The notes: a model not told the origin generated them from the sequence alone. A stretch of 9,100 nucleotides of DNA from Candidatus Omnitrophota bacterium (GCA_023819365.1 JAMWBP010000015.1:1-9100); one strand, 5' to 3'. Shown: positions 1 to 6,562, numbered from the stretch's first letter. Numbers and translations: made by a program.

Positions 1-320
1 CTGTTTACTACTGCCATAACAATGGGGAGTCGTAAACCTGCGGCTATATAAAGCATCTCCCACATAAGCGCAAGACCCTGTGATGATGTCCCTGTCATTG
101 CCCTTATACCTGATGCGGATGCGCCTATACATGCACTCATAGCACTGTGTTCACTTTCAACTGCTACAAATTCTGTTTTGACCAGCCCATCTGCTACAAA
201 TTGAGAAAATATCTGGACAATCTCTGTTGCCGGTGTGATGGGATATGCTGCGACTACATCAGGATTAATCTGTCTCATTGCTTCTGCAAATGCCTCATTA
301 CCTGTTCTCGCTACCTTCAT
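1..320 (-). CDS. porA: Pyruvate:ferredoxin oxidoreductase alpha subunit, N-terminal part (cut by window edge)
   Basis: This is the start of the alpha subunit of a four-subunit pyruvate (or related 2-oxoacid):ferredoxin oxidoreductase, which oxidises pyruvate with CoA to acetyl-CoA and CO2 and passes electrons to ferredoxin in the cytoplasm. Translation from the ATG at 320 gives 106 residues, beginning [17 protein letters not shown]. It then shows the YPITPATE motif (about residues 26-33), typical of the alpha-subunit pyrimidine-binding domain, and the acidic VESEHSA segment (about 54-60). A GGGAG Shine-Dalgarno lies just upstream. The first 23 bases overlap the end of the preceding 97-residue gene, suggesting translational coupling. 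The C-terminal two thirds or more, and presumably porB, lie beyond the left edge. The family call is firm; the exact 2-oxoacid substrate is inferred from the porC-porD-porA order. Confidence 0.93.
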   Translation of the reverse strand, partial: MKVARTGNEAFAEAMRQINPDVVAAYPITPATEIVQIFSQFVADGLVKTEFVAVESEHSAMSACIGASASGIRAMTGTSSQGLALMWEMLYIAAGLRLPIVMAVVN

Positions 321-591
321 TTTTTTCTGCTCCCTTTTCTACTTTGTTCTGGAACCGTTTAAGATTATTTTTAAGATTTTGGAGTGTTGCTATAATACTA
401 TCTATCTGCTTTACACTTTCTTCAACATCTTGAACAAGAAACTGGTATGACTGTATCTCTGATTTTAGTTGTGCAATTTCTGTTTCTATCTTTGCCACCT
501 TATTTTTAAAGTTTACATAAAGCACCCCTGATACAATCCAGCCAGAAAGGACAAGGACAATCACTATCCATCTTATAATCTGTCTTTTCAT
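298..591 (-). CDS. Small membrane-anchored coiled-coil protein inside the POR operon
   Basis: I do not recognise this 97-residue protein as a named family. It has a short basic N terminus (MKRQIIR), one hydrophobic helix at about residues 7-27, and then a charged heptad-rich stretch at about 30-85 that should form a coiled coil. It contains no cysteine or other cofactor-binding motif. The topology suggests a single-pass inner-membrane protein; by the positive-inside rule the basic N terminus would be cytoplasmic and the coiled coil outside, although the coiled coil is itself lysine-rich, so orientation is uncertain. Its ATG overlaps the porD stop as ATGA, its own stop overlaps the porA start by 23 bases, and a GGAAGGTG ribosome site precedes it. 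Such tight packing argues that it is a real gene made with the POR subunits. FtsB/DivIC-like proteins have a similar outline, but the resemblance is only of layout. Confidence 0.82.
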   Translation of the reverse strand: MKRQIIRWIVIVLVLSGWIVSGVLYVNFKNKVAKIETEIAQLKSEIQSYQFLVQDVEESVKQIDSIIATLQNLKNNLKRFQNKVEKGAEKNEGSENR

Positions 592-887
592 TTTTCACCT
601 TCCTGTTCATCAACCATCTTTATCGCTTCTTTGGGACACTCATATGCACATATACCACACCCCTTACAATAGTCATAATCAAACCTTTCAAACTTCCCTG
701 CCTCACTATTTACCTTCACCGCACTGTCAGGGCAGGAAATCCAGCATATAAAACAGTTGATACATCTTTCAGGAATATGTACAGGCCTTTTATTCCTCCA
801 GTTTCCTGTTTTAAACTTCAATGAAGAGGCACCTTCAAGAACATCTCCTTCAGGTAATTCCTTCCATCCTGCCTTTTTATCTTCCAT
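588..887 (-). CDS. porD: Pyruvate:ferredoxin oxidoreductase delta subunit (2x[4Fe-4S] ferredoxin)
   Basis: This 99-residue delta subunit relays electrons within the POR complex from the thiamine-diphosphate catalytic subunits to external ferredoxin. Two classic cluster-binding motifs CxxCxxCxxxCP are intact: C42, C45, C48, C52 and C74, C77, C80, C84. The N-terminal stretch with GNWRNKRPVHIPERC at about residues 28-42 is typical of PorD rather than of free ferredoxins. The start at 887 is two bases beyond the porC stop and is preceded by AAAGGAG, so porC and porD are probably translated together. The stop overlaps the start of the 97-residue membrane protein as ATGA. Length is normal for the family and nothing is missing. 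Confidence 0.96.
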   Translation of the reverse strand: MEDKKAGWKELPEGDVLEGASSLKFKTGNWRNKRPVHIPERCINCFICWISCPDSAVKVNSEAGKFERFDYDYCKGCGICAYECPKEAIKMVDEQEGEK

Positions 888-889
888 AT

Positions 890-1471
890 TTATACTCCTT
901 TCACCTCGTCATATGCCCTTTTTATTGCCTTGATATTCCCTTCTACTATCTCTGGCCTGTTTCTGAATTTTTTCTCAAGTTTCTTTTTAGTATCTTCAAT
1001 AAGTTCATCTATGTTTAAGATACCTGTTACCCTTGTAAGTGCACCTATCATAGGTGTATTAGGGATATCCTTCCCTATGGTCTCTACTGCTATACGGGAC
1101 GCATCTACAGTGCATACCCTGCCTTTATATCCTAATTTCTCTTTTATCTCTTCTGCTTCCAGTGGAGTATTAACAATCAGAACCCCTTTTTCTGGGTCAA
1201 GCCCCTTTGTTACATCTACCTGGCCGACAAGTGTTACATCAAGCACAACAACCACATCTGGATTTTCAATATTAGAGTGGTCCCTTATCGGCTGACTGCT
1301 TATTCTGTTAAATGACTGGACAGGTGCACCCATCCTTTCAGGACCATACTCAGGAAACGCCTGGATATACTTGCCTGTGGAAAGTGCTGCATCACCAAAA
1401 AGGAGTGCTGCTGTCTTTGCTCCCTGTCCTCCTCTACCATGCCACCGTATCTCAAAGACCTTCTCTTCCAT
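890..1471 (-). CDS. porC: Pyruvate:ferredoxin oxidoreductase gamma subunit
   Basis: This 193-residue protein is the gamma subunit of a 2-oxoacid:ferredoxin oxidoreductase. The glycine-rich RWHGRGGQGAKTA segment (residues 9-21) and the following AFPEYGPERMGAPVQSFNRIS segment (about 38-58) are signatures of the gamma domain. In the homodimeric fused enzymes of other bacteria this appears as an internal domain. Length fits the free-standing family. The ATG at 1471 shares one base with the TAA of the upstream membrane-protein gene (TAATG), and an AGGAG ribosome site lies inside that gene's last codons, so the two should be translationally coupled. It heads the order porC-porD-orf97-porA, the usual C-D-A order with one gene added. 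Substrate specificity for pyruvate is an inference. Confidence 0.95.
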   Translation of the reverse strand: MEEKVFEIRWHGRGGQGAKTAALLFGDAALSTGKYIQAFPEYGPERMGAPVQSFNRISSQPIRDHSNIENPDVVVVLDVTLVGQVDVTKGLDPEKGVLIVNTPLEAEEIKEKLGYKGRVCTVDASRIAVETIGKDIPNTPMIGALTRVTGILNIDELIEDTKKKLEKKFRNRPEIVEGNIKAIKRAYDEVKGV

Positions 1472-2169
1472 TATCTCTCCTCTCTCTTCCTGTAAAAAAG
1501 TAAAAAGACCTTAACTGTTATAATCTCCAGTAAAGAAAAAAGATAAAATATAACCATCTGTAAAAAAGTGACCTTTTCATTATACAACTTTAAAAGATAA
1601 ATTACAAAAGCCCATAGAGGCAGAAGTAATAAAATCAGTTTACCTGTATCTAAAAGATGCCCTCTTATAAATCCCATACTCATCCTTACTGCTTTGAATA
1701 AAGGGACATCATCAGCAATGATAACCAGTGGAGCAAGTAATGTTAAAAGAAAAAGGTATACAGGGAAAGTAAGCCAGAGAATAGTAAAAGCAGTAATAAA
1801 TCCAGCAGTAATAATTGAGGAATTCTTTACAAGTTCCACCATACTTAAACAGAAGGCAAAGACCAAAATAATAAAAGCACCTGCCATAATCTTATATCCA
1901 AGGACCCTGAAAAAAAGTTGCCTTCCTTTTGTAAAAATAGCAGGGATATCAAGTATACCTTCCCATAACAATTGCCTGATTCCATAATAGACAGAGACGG
2001 TTATGTAGTTTTCAAGAAGTAGGAAAAATAACTGGATATATGGCAGATAGTCAGAAGATGTATAAAAAGAAAGCACTGAAAATGAGATAACAAGATAAGA
2101 AAATACTATAAGGGAAAGAAGAAATTCCTTTCCTTTTAAGGAAAACCCTTCTTTTATAATCTGTCTCAT
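1471..2169 (-). CDS. Polytopic membrane protein of unknown function, coupled to porC
   Basis: This 232-residue hydrophobic protein has about six membrane segments, at roughly residues 17-38, 43-63, 94-115, 120-150 (long, perhaps two passes), 175-195 and 205-226. The stretch ADDVPLFKAVRMSMGFIRG (about 152-170) between membrane segments resembles the loop of DUF975/YciC-like and glycerophosphodiesterase-membrane-domain proteins, where a hydrophobic helix precedes an acidic turn and then a conserved 'A..rS...+G' pattern. This is a loose pattern resemblance, not a firm assignment. The start at 2169 has no clear Shine-Dalgarno and lies nine bases after the ATPase stop, so it may depend on reinitiation or on an internal promoter. 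Its TAA overlaps the porC ATG. Role unknown; its position suggests expression with the POR complex. Confidence 0.82.
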   Translation of the reverse strand: MRQIIKEGFSLKGKEFLLSLIVFSYLVISFSVLSFYTSSDYLPYIQLFFLLLENYITVSVYYGIRQLLWEGILDIPAIFTKGRQLFFRVLGYKIMAGAFIILVFAFCLSMVELVKNSSIITAGFITAFTILWLTFPVYLFLLTLLAPLVIIADDVPLFKAVRMSMGFIRGHLLDTGKLILLLLPLWAFVIYLLKLYNEKVTFLQMVIFYLFSLLEIITVKVFLLFYRKREER

Positions 2170-2171
2170 TG

Positions 2172-2191
2172 TTCTGTATTAAGATACAGAA
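2172..2191. repeat. Perfect 8-bp inverted repeat with 4-base loop at the ATPase/membrane-protein junction
   Basis: The arms TTCTGTAT (2172-2179) and ATACAGAA (2184-2191) pair perfectly around TAAG. On the minus strand the hairpin spans the last codons and the TAA stop of the ATPase gene and ends two bases before the ATG of the membrane-protein gene. It has no following T-run on the minus strand, so it is not a typical intrinsic terminator. It could restrict or couple translation of the next gene, or be a protein-binding site. Confidence 0.6.
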
Positions 2192-3333
2192 TTTCCTTTT
2201 ATTCTTTTTATTAATTCTTCTAAATTTAAAAATTCTATTTTTATATTTTCTTTCTCTATTTTAAAATTTCTCTCCAGTTTGTATAAAACAATGTAGTTAT
2301 CACCTTCAGGATATATTTTCCTGAAAGAAATTATATTTTTGGGATTAAATTCGTTTAGAGACCACTTACACTCAATCACAATGGGCTCTTTTTTCTTCAT
2401 AAAAATAAAATCTATTTCATGCCCCTGTTTATCTCGCCAGTAGAATATTGCCCTTCTGTTTTGAAGATGTGCATAAAGTTCATTCAATACAAAGTGTTCC
2501 CAGAGATAGCCGAAATCGTCATTCCTAAGTTCTTTCCATCCTTTATAATAACATACAAAACCTGTATCAAAAGCATAAACCTTCGGTGCGGCAACAATCT
2601 CTCTCGCTTTTCTTGTAGTATATGGTCTTATAATATGTACTATATAGGTATTTTCAAGAATGGCTAAATAATTCAGTATAGTAGTTCTGCTCACTTCACA
2701 TAATCTGGAAAATTTTGTTGCTTCAAAAAGTTGGCCACTTTGCGTGAATAATAATTCTGTAAATTTTATAAAGGAATATCTTCTCTCCAATCTAAAAAGT
2801 TCCATTATATCCTTTGACCAGTAGGCATCAATCCACTCCTGAAATTCCCTTTCATCTATTTGGTTGGACATAAAAAAAGGGGGAAGTCCCCCGAAATAAA
2901 ATCTGTGTTTTATATCAACATTCTTAAAATCTTTCATATCATTAGAAATAATAGGCGTAAGATATATCTCTATCTTTCTTCCAACCAATGTGTCCCTGAA
3001 TTTTTTAGAAGCACCAAGTGTAGATGAACCAGTTGCTATTATTTTTGTATCAGGAAAGTGGTCTGCTGCTATCTTTAAAATCTCTGAGGGATTAGAAAGG
3101 CGATGTATTTCATCTATAACTATCTTTTTATCTCTCCCTTCTTTTAAAAAGTCATCAGGAAACTCCTCAATAAATCTTCTTACCCTTGGAATCTCACAAT
3201 CAAAATATTCAACATCAGGTATACTTTTACATAAGAATGTCTTTCCAACCCTCCTCACACCAGAAAGCCATATCACAGACCTTCTATTCCAGCCACTTAG
3301 TATCCTGGATATCCAGAATTCTCTTCTTACCAT
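2179..3333 (-). CDS. AAA-type ATPase with C-terminal DUF4143 domain
   Basis: This is a 384-residue member of the bacterial and archaeal P-loop ATPase family with a DUF4143 C-terminal region. Walker A GVRRVGKT is at residues 25-32, Walker B KIVIDEIHRL at 70-79, and a sensor-1-like KIIATGSS at 97-104. A winged-helix-like segment follows at about 215-240 (RLCEVSRTTILNYLAILE). The C-terminal part ends with a GHEIDFIF...PIVIECK pattern, resembling a PD-(D/E)XK nuclease-like fold. Family members are common, often multicopy and patchily distributed; their cellular role is not settled. I chose the ATG at 3333 over an upstream in-frame TTG at 3342, because the TTG sits at the edge of a TATAAT box and the ATG falls at the predicted transcription start. 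The gene has its own promoter between proS and the POR region and looks a little more AT-rich than its neighbours, so it may be an acquired single-gene cassette. Confidence 0.9.
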   Translation of the reverse strand: MVRREFWISRILSGWNRRSVIWLSGVRRVGKTFLCKSIPDVEYFDCEIPRVRRFIEEFPDDFLKEGRDKKIVIDEIHRLSNPSEILKIAADHFPDTKIIATGSSTLGASKKFRDTLVGRKIEIYLTPIISNDMKDFKNVDIKHRFYFGGLPPFFMSNQIDEREFQEWIDAYWSKDIMELFRLERRYSFIKFTELLFTQSGQLFEATKFSRLCEVSRTTILNYLAILENTYIVHIIRPYTTRKAREIVAAPKVYAFDTGFVCYYKGWKELRNDDFGYLWEHFVLNELYAHLQNRRAIFYWRDKQGHEIDFIFMKKKEPIVIECKWSLNEFNPKNIISFRKIYPEGDNYIVLYKLERNFKIEKENIKIEFLNLEELIKRIKGNSVS

Positions 3334-3374
3334 ATGCAACAATTATAGCATTTAGTCAAACCAAATGCAACAAT
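3330..3374 (-). promoter_or_regulatory. Leaderless promoter with iterated TTGCAT-type sites before the ATPase gene
   Basis: Read on the minus strand, a TTGCAT -35 (3370-3365) is separated by exactly 17 bases from a perfect TATAAT -10 (3347-3342). The expected transcription start falls around 3335-3333, at the ATG of the ATPase, so the mRNA would have essentially no leader. The promoter is built of repeated units: a 14-base direct repeat (plus-strand ccatatgcaacaat at 3330-3343 and ccaaatgcaacaat at 3361-3374, 13 of 14 identical, 31 bases apart) and an inverted copy of the core (GCATTT 3348-3353 against AAATGC 3363-3368). Three half-sites overlapping the -35, the spacer and the start would suit a repressor, possibly autoregulation. 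Confidence 0.72.
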
Positions 3375-3385
3375 ACCAATATGGA

Positions 3386-4540
3386 CTATTTACTGTCTCT
3401 TTTTATATAATCAAGAATCCATTGAGTAAGATTTTCTGGTTCTATCTCAAAAAATCTGTCTTCCTTCCTTATCTTTACTTCTACCTTTCCCTTCTCAACA
3501 AACTTCTTCCCTATCACTACCCATAAAGGTATCCCTATAAGGTCTCCATCAGAAAACTTCATCCCTGCACTTATATCTCTGTCATCTAAAAGAACTTCAA
3601 CCCCTTTACATTTAATGTCACTATATATCTTTTCTGCTGTGTTTATGGTTGTGGTATCTTCAGTATTCACAGGTATAACAAGCACAGTAAAAGGAGCAAC
3701 TGATAATGGCCAGATAATTCCTTTTCTGTCACTGTTTCCCTCTATAACCGCAGCAACAATCCTGCTTACCCCTATACCATAGCAGCCCATTACTGCTGGT
3801 CTTTCTTTACCATCCCTGTCCACAAAAAACGCCTTCATTGTTTCACTATACTTTGTCCCTAATTTAAATATATGGCCTACCTCAAGTTCAGGACACTCAC
3901 CTTTTGCCACAAACTCTTCAGAAAATTTTCCACCAATAACCCCAGAATCTGCCTGCTGGATAGAAAATTCAAGGCCACATCTGGTAAATATCCTTTTATA
4001 TGCATCTCTCATCTTCTGGTATGACTCATCCAGCCCTTTCTCATCCCTATCAAAACTGTATGCATCCTTCATCAAAAACTCTCTTGCCCTTACTATCCCG
4101 AACCTTGGCCTCATCTCATCCCTGAACTTTGTCTGTATTTGATAGAGTGTTAGAGGTAGTTGCTTCCAGGAGTTTATATACCGTCTCACAATATCTGTTA
4201 TCACCTCTTCATGTGTAGGACCAAAAAGCATAAGACGGTTATGCCTGTCAGTAAACCTTATCATCTCTTCTCCCATCTCATCCAGCCGTTTACTCTCCTT
4301 CCACAATGATGCTGGCTGTAAGGCAGGCATAAGAAGTTCTACTGCTCCGGTCCTGTCCATCTCTTCCCTTACTATACCTTCAACCCTTCTTAAAACCTTA
4401 TAGCCAAGAGGAAGGTATGTATATACCCCGGATGATACCTTATCTATCATACCTGCCCTGCACATAAGTTTATGACTTATTGTTTCAGCATCCTTTGGTG
4501 GCTCTTTTGATGTAGATAAAAAATATCTGCTCCATCTCAT
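3386..4540 (-). CDS. proS: Prolyl-tRNA synthetase, short bacterial type lacking the INS editing domain
   Basis: This 384-residue class II synthetase charges tRNA-Pro with proline in the cytoplasm. Visible parts are motif 1 (about residues 40-72), the GPTHEEVITD segment (107-116), motif 2 FRDEMRPRFG (139-148) followed by REFLMKDAYSFD (153-164), and motif 3 GCYGIGVSR (252-260). An anticodon-binding domain follows from about 284, with GVEVLLDDRD at 313-322. Ordinary bacterial enzymes are about 570 residues because a roughly 180-residue INS editing domain lies between motifs 2 and 3. Here the junction is only KFSEEFVAKGECPELEVGH (205-223), so INS is gone. I start at the ATG at 4540 rather than 4582, because AAGGAG lies just upstream and the downstream sequence matches the family N terminus. 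It follows the RNase H-like gene by 20 bases. Confidence 0.95.
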   Translation of the reverse strand: MRWSRYFLSTSKEPPKDAETISHKLMCRAGMIDKVSSGVYTYLPLGYKVLRRVEGIVREEMDRTGAVELLMPALQPASLWKESKRLDEMGEEMIRFTDRHNRLMLFGPTHEEVITDIVRRYINSWKQLPLTLYQIQTKFRDEMRPRFGIVRAREFLMKDAYSFDRDEKGLDESYQKMRDAYKRIFTRCGLEFSIQQADSGVIGGKFSEEFVAKGECPELEVGHIFKLGTKYSETMKAFFVDRDGKERPAVMGCYGIGVSRIVAAVIEGNSDRKGIIWPLSVAPFTVLVIPVNTEDTTTINTAEKIYSDIKCKGVEVLLDDRDISAGMKFSDGDLIGIPLWVVIGKKFVEKGKVEVKIRKEDRFFEIEPENLTQWILDYIKRDSK

Positions 4541-4546
4541 ATGTAT

Positions 4547-4552
4547 CTCCTT
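4547..4552 (-). promoter_or_regulatory. Shine-Dalgarno that fixes the proS start
   Basis: AAGGAG on the minus strand lies six bases before the ATG at 4540. It selects this codon over the in-frame ATG at 4582, whose use would add 14 residues foreign to prolyl-tRNA synthetases and overlap the upstream gene. Confidence 0.8.
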
Positions 4553-4560
4553 GTATATCT

Positions 4561-5472
4561 CTATTTTAACCTGAAAAGACATTCAGATGGAAACTTCTTA
4601 AAGGAATTTGTTTTTACAAAAGATAGTGTCTTACTGTCATAATATCCTGAAATGTCCTCTGATATACCCAGTGTCTTCCTTATACCTATCATAAATAACT
4701 CTCTGATATATTTACCTACAAGGGATGAAAGTGCAGCAGAGAATGTCTTTTCCTCCACATCTCTGTAAAAACCCAATGTAAACCTTGCAGTTTTATCCTC
4801 CATAATGTATAAGGAAACTTCATCTCTCTCCTCAACCACACTGCACTGATATTCAGGCAGACGATACCTTAAATATTTTCTATAAAATTTAAGCCCCCCT
4901 ATCTTCCCCCCATATATAAAAAGTCCATTTTTATCCGGAACATCCTTTACAATATCGCATAAGGTAAAAAGGTCCAGTAAAAACTTATGGTTTCCCCTGC
5001 CTATAAAATCATTTATTCTTTTAGGACACTGAGCAATGGACTTTAGCCATTCTATCTTTATACCATTTTTATCTACCCAGTTTTTAAATTTCTCACATCT
5101 CTTTTTTCTCCCTTCATAAGTAGACCATATAAATCCATCAGGGATATTACATGTACATATATTAAGTCCTGAGAGACATTTATAACTTTTGCAGAAACTT
5201 TTAAGTATCTCCGATGGGGTATCTGGCTCCTTTTTATTGTAAAGATAAAAAAGTGCGACAACTGTCTCTTCTAAACGAGAAAAATTATTTATATCCCTTG
5301 AGAAAAACTCCTTGCTGTCAGATATGTCATCAAACCATACCTCCTCTTCTCCATCCCTTAACAAAATACCTGTGATAACAAGAGGTCCCATAAGAGGACC
5401 CAGTCCATTTTCATCTATCCCAAGTACCCTTTTTTTCTGGACAGGACCTATCATTTTCTCTATGTTACCCAT
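4561..5472 (-). CDS. Divergent RNase H-fold protein related to RNase HII
   Basis: This 303-residue protein keeps several landmarks of RNase HII, which cleaves RNA in RNA-DNA hybrids, but departs from it at important positions. VLGIDENGLGPLMGPLVITG (17-35) matches the GIDEAGRGPLAGP active-site strand with D20 and E21 retained. SDSKEF (51-56) matches the DSKKL motif. The segment from E240 to K254, with EEKTFSAALSS, aligns without gaps to the D-x-K...AAASI...AK stretch, but the catalytic Asp is Glu. The strand that normally ends in LIDG reads FIYGG (185-189), so the third Asp appears to be lost. About 100 residues between 60 and 180, rich in cysteine (for example C107 and C109), have no obvious RNase HII counterpart. 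RNase HII proteins are typically about 200 residues. It may be a structure-specific nuclease or a binding protein. A GAGGGGG ribosome site sits at 5481-5475. Confidence 0.75.
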   Translation of the reverse strand: MGNIEKMIGPVQKKRVLGIDENGLGPLMGPLVITGILLRDGEEEVWFDDISDSKEFFSRDINNFSRLEETVVALFYLYNKKEPDTPSEILKSFCKSYKCLSGLNICTCNIPDGFIWSTYEGRKKRCEKFKNWVDKNGIKIEWLKSIAQCPKRINDFIGRGNHKFLLDLFTLCDIVKDVPDKNGLFIYGGKIGGLKFYRKYLRYRLPEYQCSVVEERDEVSLYIMEDKTARFTLGFYRDVEEKTFSAALSSLVGKYIRELFMIGIRKTLGISEDISGYYDSKTLSFVKTNSFKKFPSECLFRLK

Positions 5473-5488
5473 TTCCCCCTCATCTTTA

Positions 5489-5588
5489 TCCTCTCCCTGT
5501 TATCCCCTCTACTTTCCCTCTCCTCGCATAACGGGGAGAGGGTGTGGGTGAGGGCATCTTCCCAACATGGAAAGGGTACGGTTGAGGT
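5489..5588 (-). repeat. REP-like two-hairpin element, intergenic copy
   Basis: The 121 bases between the TSUP gene and the RNase H-like gene are mostly filled by a GC-rich element. The best-preserved part is an 8-bp stem (CCCTCTCC 5516-5523, GGAGAGGG 5535-5542) with an 11-base loop. Bases 5533-5554 are an exact 22-base match, in reverse complement, to 7082-7103 inside uvrA. A second, decayed unit lies at about 5565-5588, with a weak stem around CTTCCC...GGAAAG. The motif CCCTCACCC-N-CCCTCTCCCC resembles the widespread REP-like palindromes of many bacterial genomes. Relative to transcription of the flanking genes it lies in the same orientation as the copy in uvrA. It could also affect mRNA stability or termination between the two genes. 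Confidence 0.78.
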
Positions 5589-5593
5589 AAAAC

Positions 5594-6334
5594 TCACTTA
5601 AAAAGAACGGCCAGCCCACTCAGTATAAGCACAATCGCAAATATCTTTCTTAATTTTTCTTTTTGAGACCTTATGCTTATCCTTGCACCCAATGGTGCTG
5701 CTAAAGTTGAACCAATAGCAAGCATAAGTCCTATCCGGAAATCAACAAGGCTCCTTACTATATAACCTATTGAACCTGATATGGCATTAAAAAGTATAGC
5801 AATTACTGCTGTCCCTATACAGGTATGGATGGGAACTTTAAGGAAAATATAAAGGAGTGGAACGATAAGCACCGCACCACCTACACCACACAGTCCTGAT
5901 ACAAAGCCAGCAAGAAATCCTATAACTATACCAACAATCTTATTGAAATTTTTTCCCGCGCATCCACCATCATTTTCCTCCTGTAAGAACATCCTTATAC
6001 CAAACCCTGAAACTATGAATACAAATATATACTTTACTAAAACATCTGAAATACGGCTTGTAAGAAAAGACCCTGCCTGCGCACCTAAAATACCTGAAGG
6101 GACAATGAAATATGCAAGTTTCGGATAGACCTTACTTTGTCTTATGTAGTTTATAAGTGCTGCTATTGCAGAAAAGATAATAACAAACAGACTTGTCCCT
6201 ATCGCCTGTTTCATTGAAAGATTAAAAACATAGACAATAGCAGGGACCATTAAAGAGCCACCACCCATCCCAAAAAGGCCACATATAAACCCAGCCACTA
6301 TTCCTGTTAATAGCCCCTCTATCCATAGGTACAT
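5594..6334 (-). CDS. TSUP family (TauE/SafE) membrane anion exporter
   Basis: This 246-residue inner-membrane transporter has about seven or eight hydrophobic helices and the internal duplication typical of the TSUP family. The first repeat has GFICGLFGMGGGS (residues 15-27) and the second GFLAGFVSGLCGVGG (139-153), each preceding a VP motif (V30-P31 and V158-P159). A second pair of matching segments, AIGTSLFVIIFSAI (44-57) and CIGTAVIAILFNAI, supports the duplication. Members export sulfite, sulfoacetate or related sulfur and organic anions, but the substrate cannot be read from the sequence. AAAGGG lies upstream of the ATG. The hydrophilic loop at 117-131 separates the halves. No sulfur-metabolism gene is visible nearby, so the substrate stays open. 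It is divergent from uvrA. Confidence 0.92.
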   Translation of the reverse strand: MYLWIEGLLTGIVAGFICGLFGMGGGSLMVPAIVYVFNLSMKQAIGTSLFVIIFSAIAALINYIRQSKVYPKLAYFIVPSGILGAQAGSFLTSRISDVLVKYIFVFIVSGFGIRMFLQEENDGGCAGKNFNKIVGIVIGFLAGFVSGLCGVGGAVLIVPLLYIFLKVPIHTCIGTAVIAILFNAISGSIGYIVRSLVDFRIGLMLAIGSTLAAPLGARISIRSQKEKLRKIFAIVLILSGLAVLFK

Positions 6335-6505
6335 TATCTTACCCTTTCAAAAATCTTTTAAGATGGGCATTCCACTCATACCTATTAAAAGAAATTACAA
6401 ACTTTCCATTTCCCCCTTCTCTCCGCTTATTTTATCACTTATGCCACCCCCCTTCAATTTTTCTTTAGTTTCCTGGCTCCCTAATTTAATAAAAACACCC
6501 TTTCT

Positions 6506-6534
6506 ATTATACAACTTCATTCCCTTTACCTTAA
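6506..6534 (-). promoter_or_regulatory. Candidate promoter for the TSUP gene
   Basis: On the minus strand a perfect TATAAT (6511-6506), preceded by TTG, has a weak -35 match TTAAGG (6534-6529) at 17 bases. Transcription would begin near 6499, leaving a leader of about 165 bases before the ATG at 6334. The -35 is poor, so the call rests mainly on the -10. Confidence 0.4.
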
Positions 6535-6562
6535 GGGGAGGAATAGAAAAAATAAAGAGGTA

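Noticed and set aside
930..1295. Plus-strand open frame opposite porC
   Set aside because: It is Ser/Thr-rich antisense of a conserved gene with no family features.
2172..2191. Intrinsic terminator after the ATPase gene
   Set aside because: The perfect stem is short and AT-rich, and on the minus strand it is followed by CAATGAG, not a T-run.
3331..3342. Use of an in-frame TTG at 3342 as start of the ATPase, adding three residues
   Set aside because: The TTG begins at the last base of the TATAAT box and would lie upstream of the predicted transcript start; the ATG at 3333 fits a leaderless message and the family N terminus.
4541..4582. Longer proS beginning at the ATG at 4582
   Set aside because: It would overlap the upstream gene, has no ribosome site, and adds 14 residues not matching prolyl-tRNA synthetases; AAGGAG favours 4540.
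5516..5554. Rho-independent terminator after the TSUP gene
   Set aside because: The stem is stable but no T-run follows it on the minus strand, and its sequence matches the uvrA repeat, so repeat element is the better call; a secondary effect on termination remains possible.
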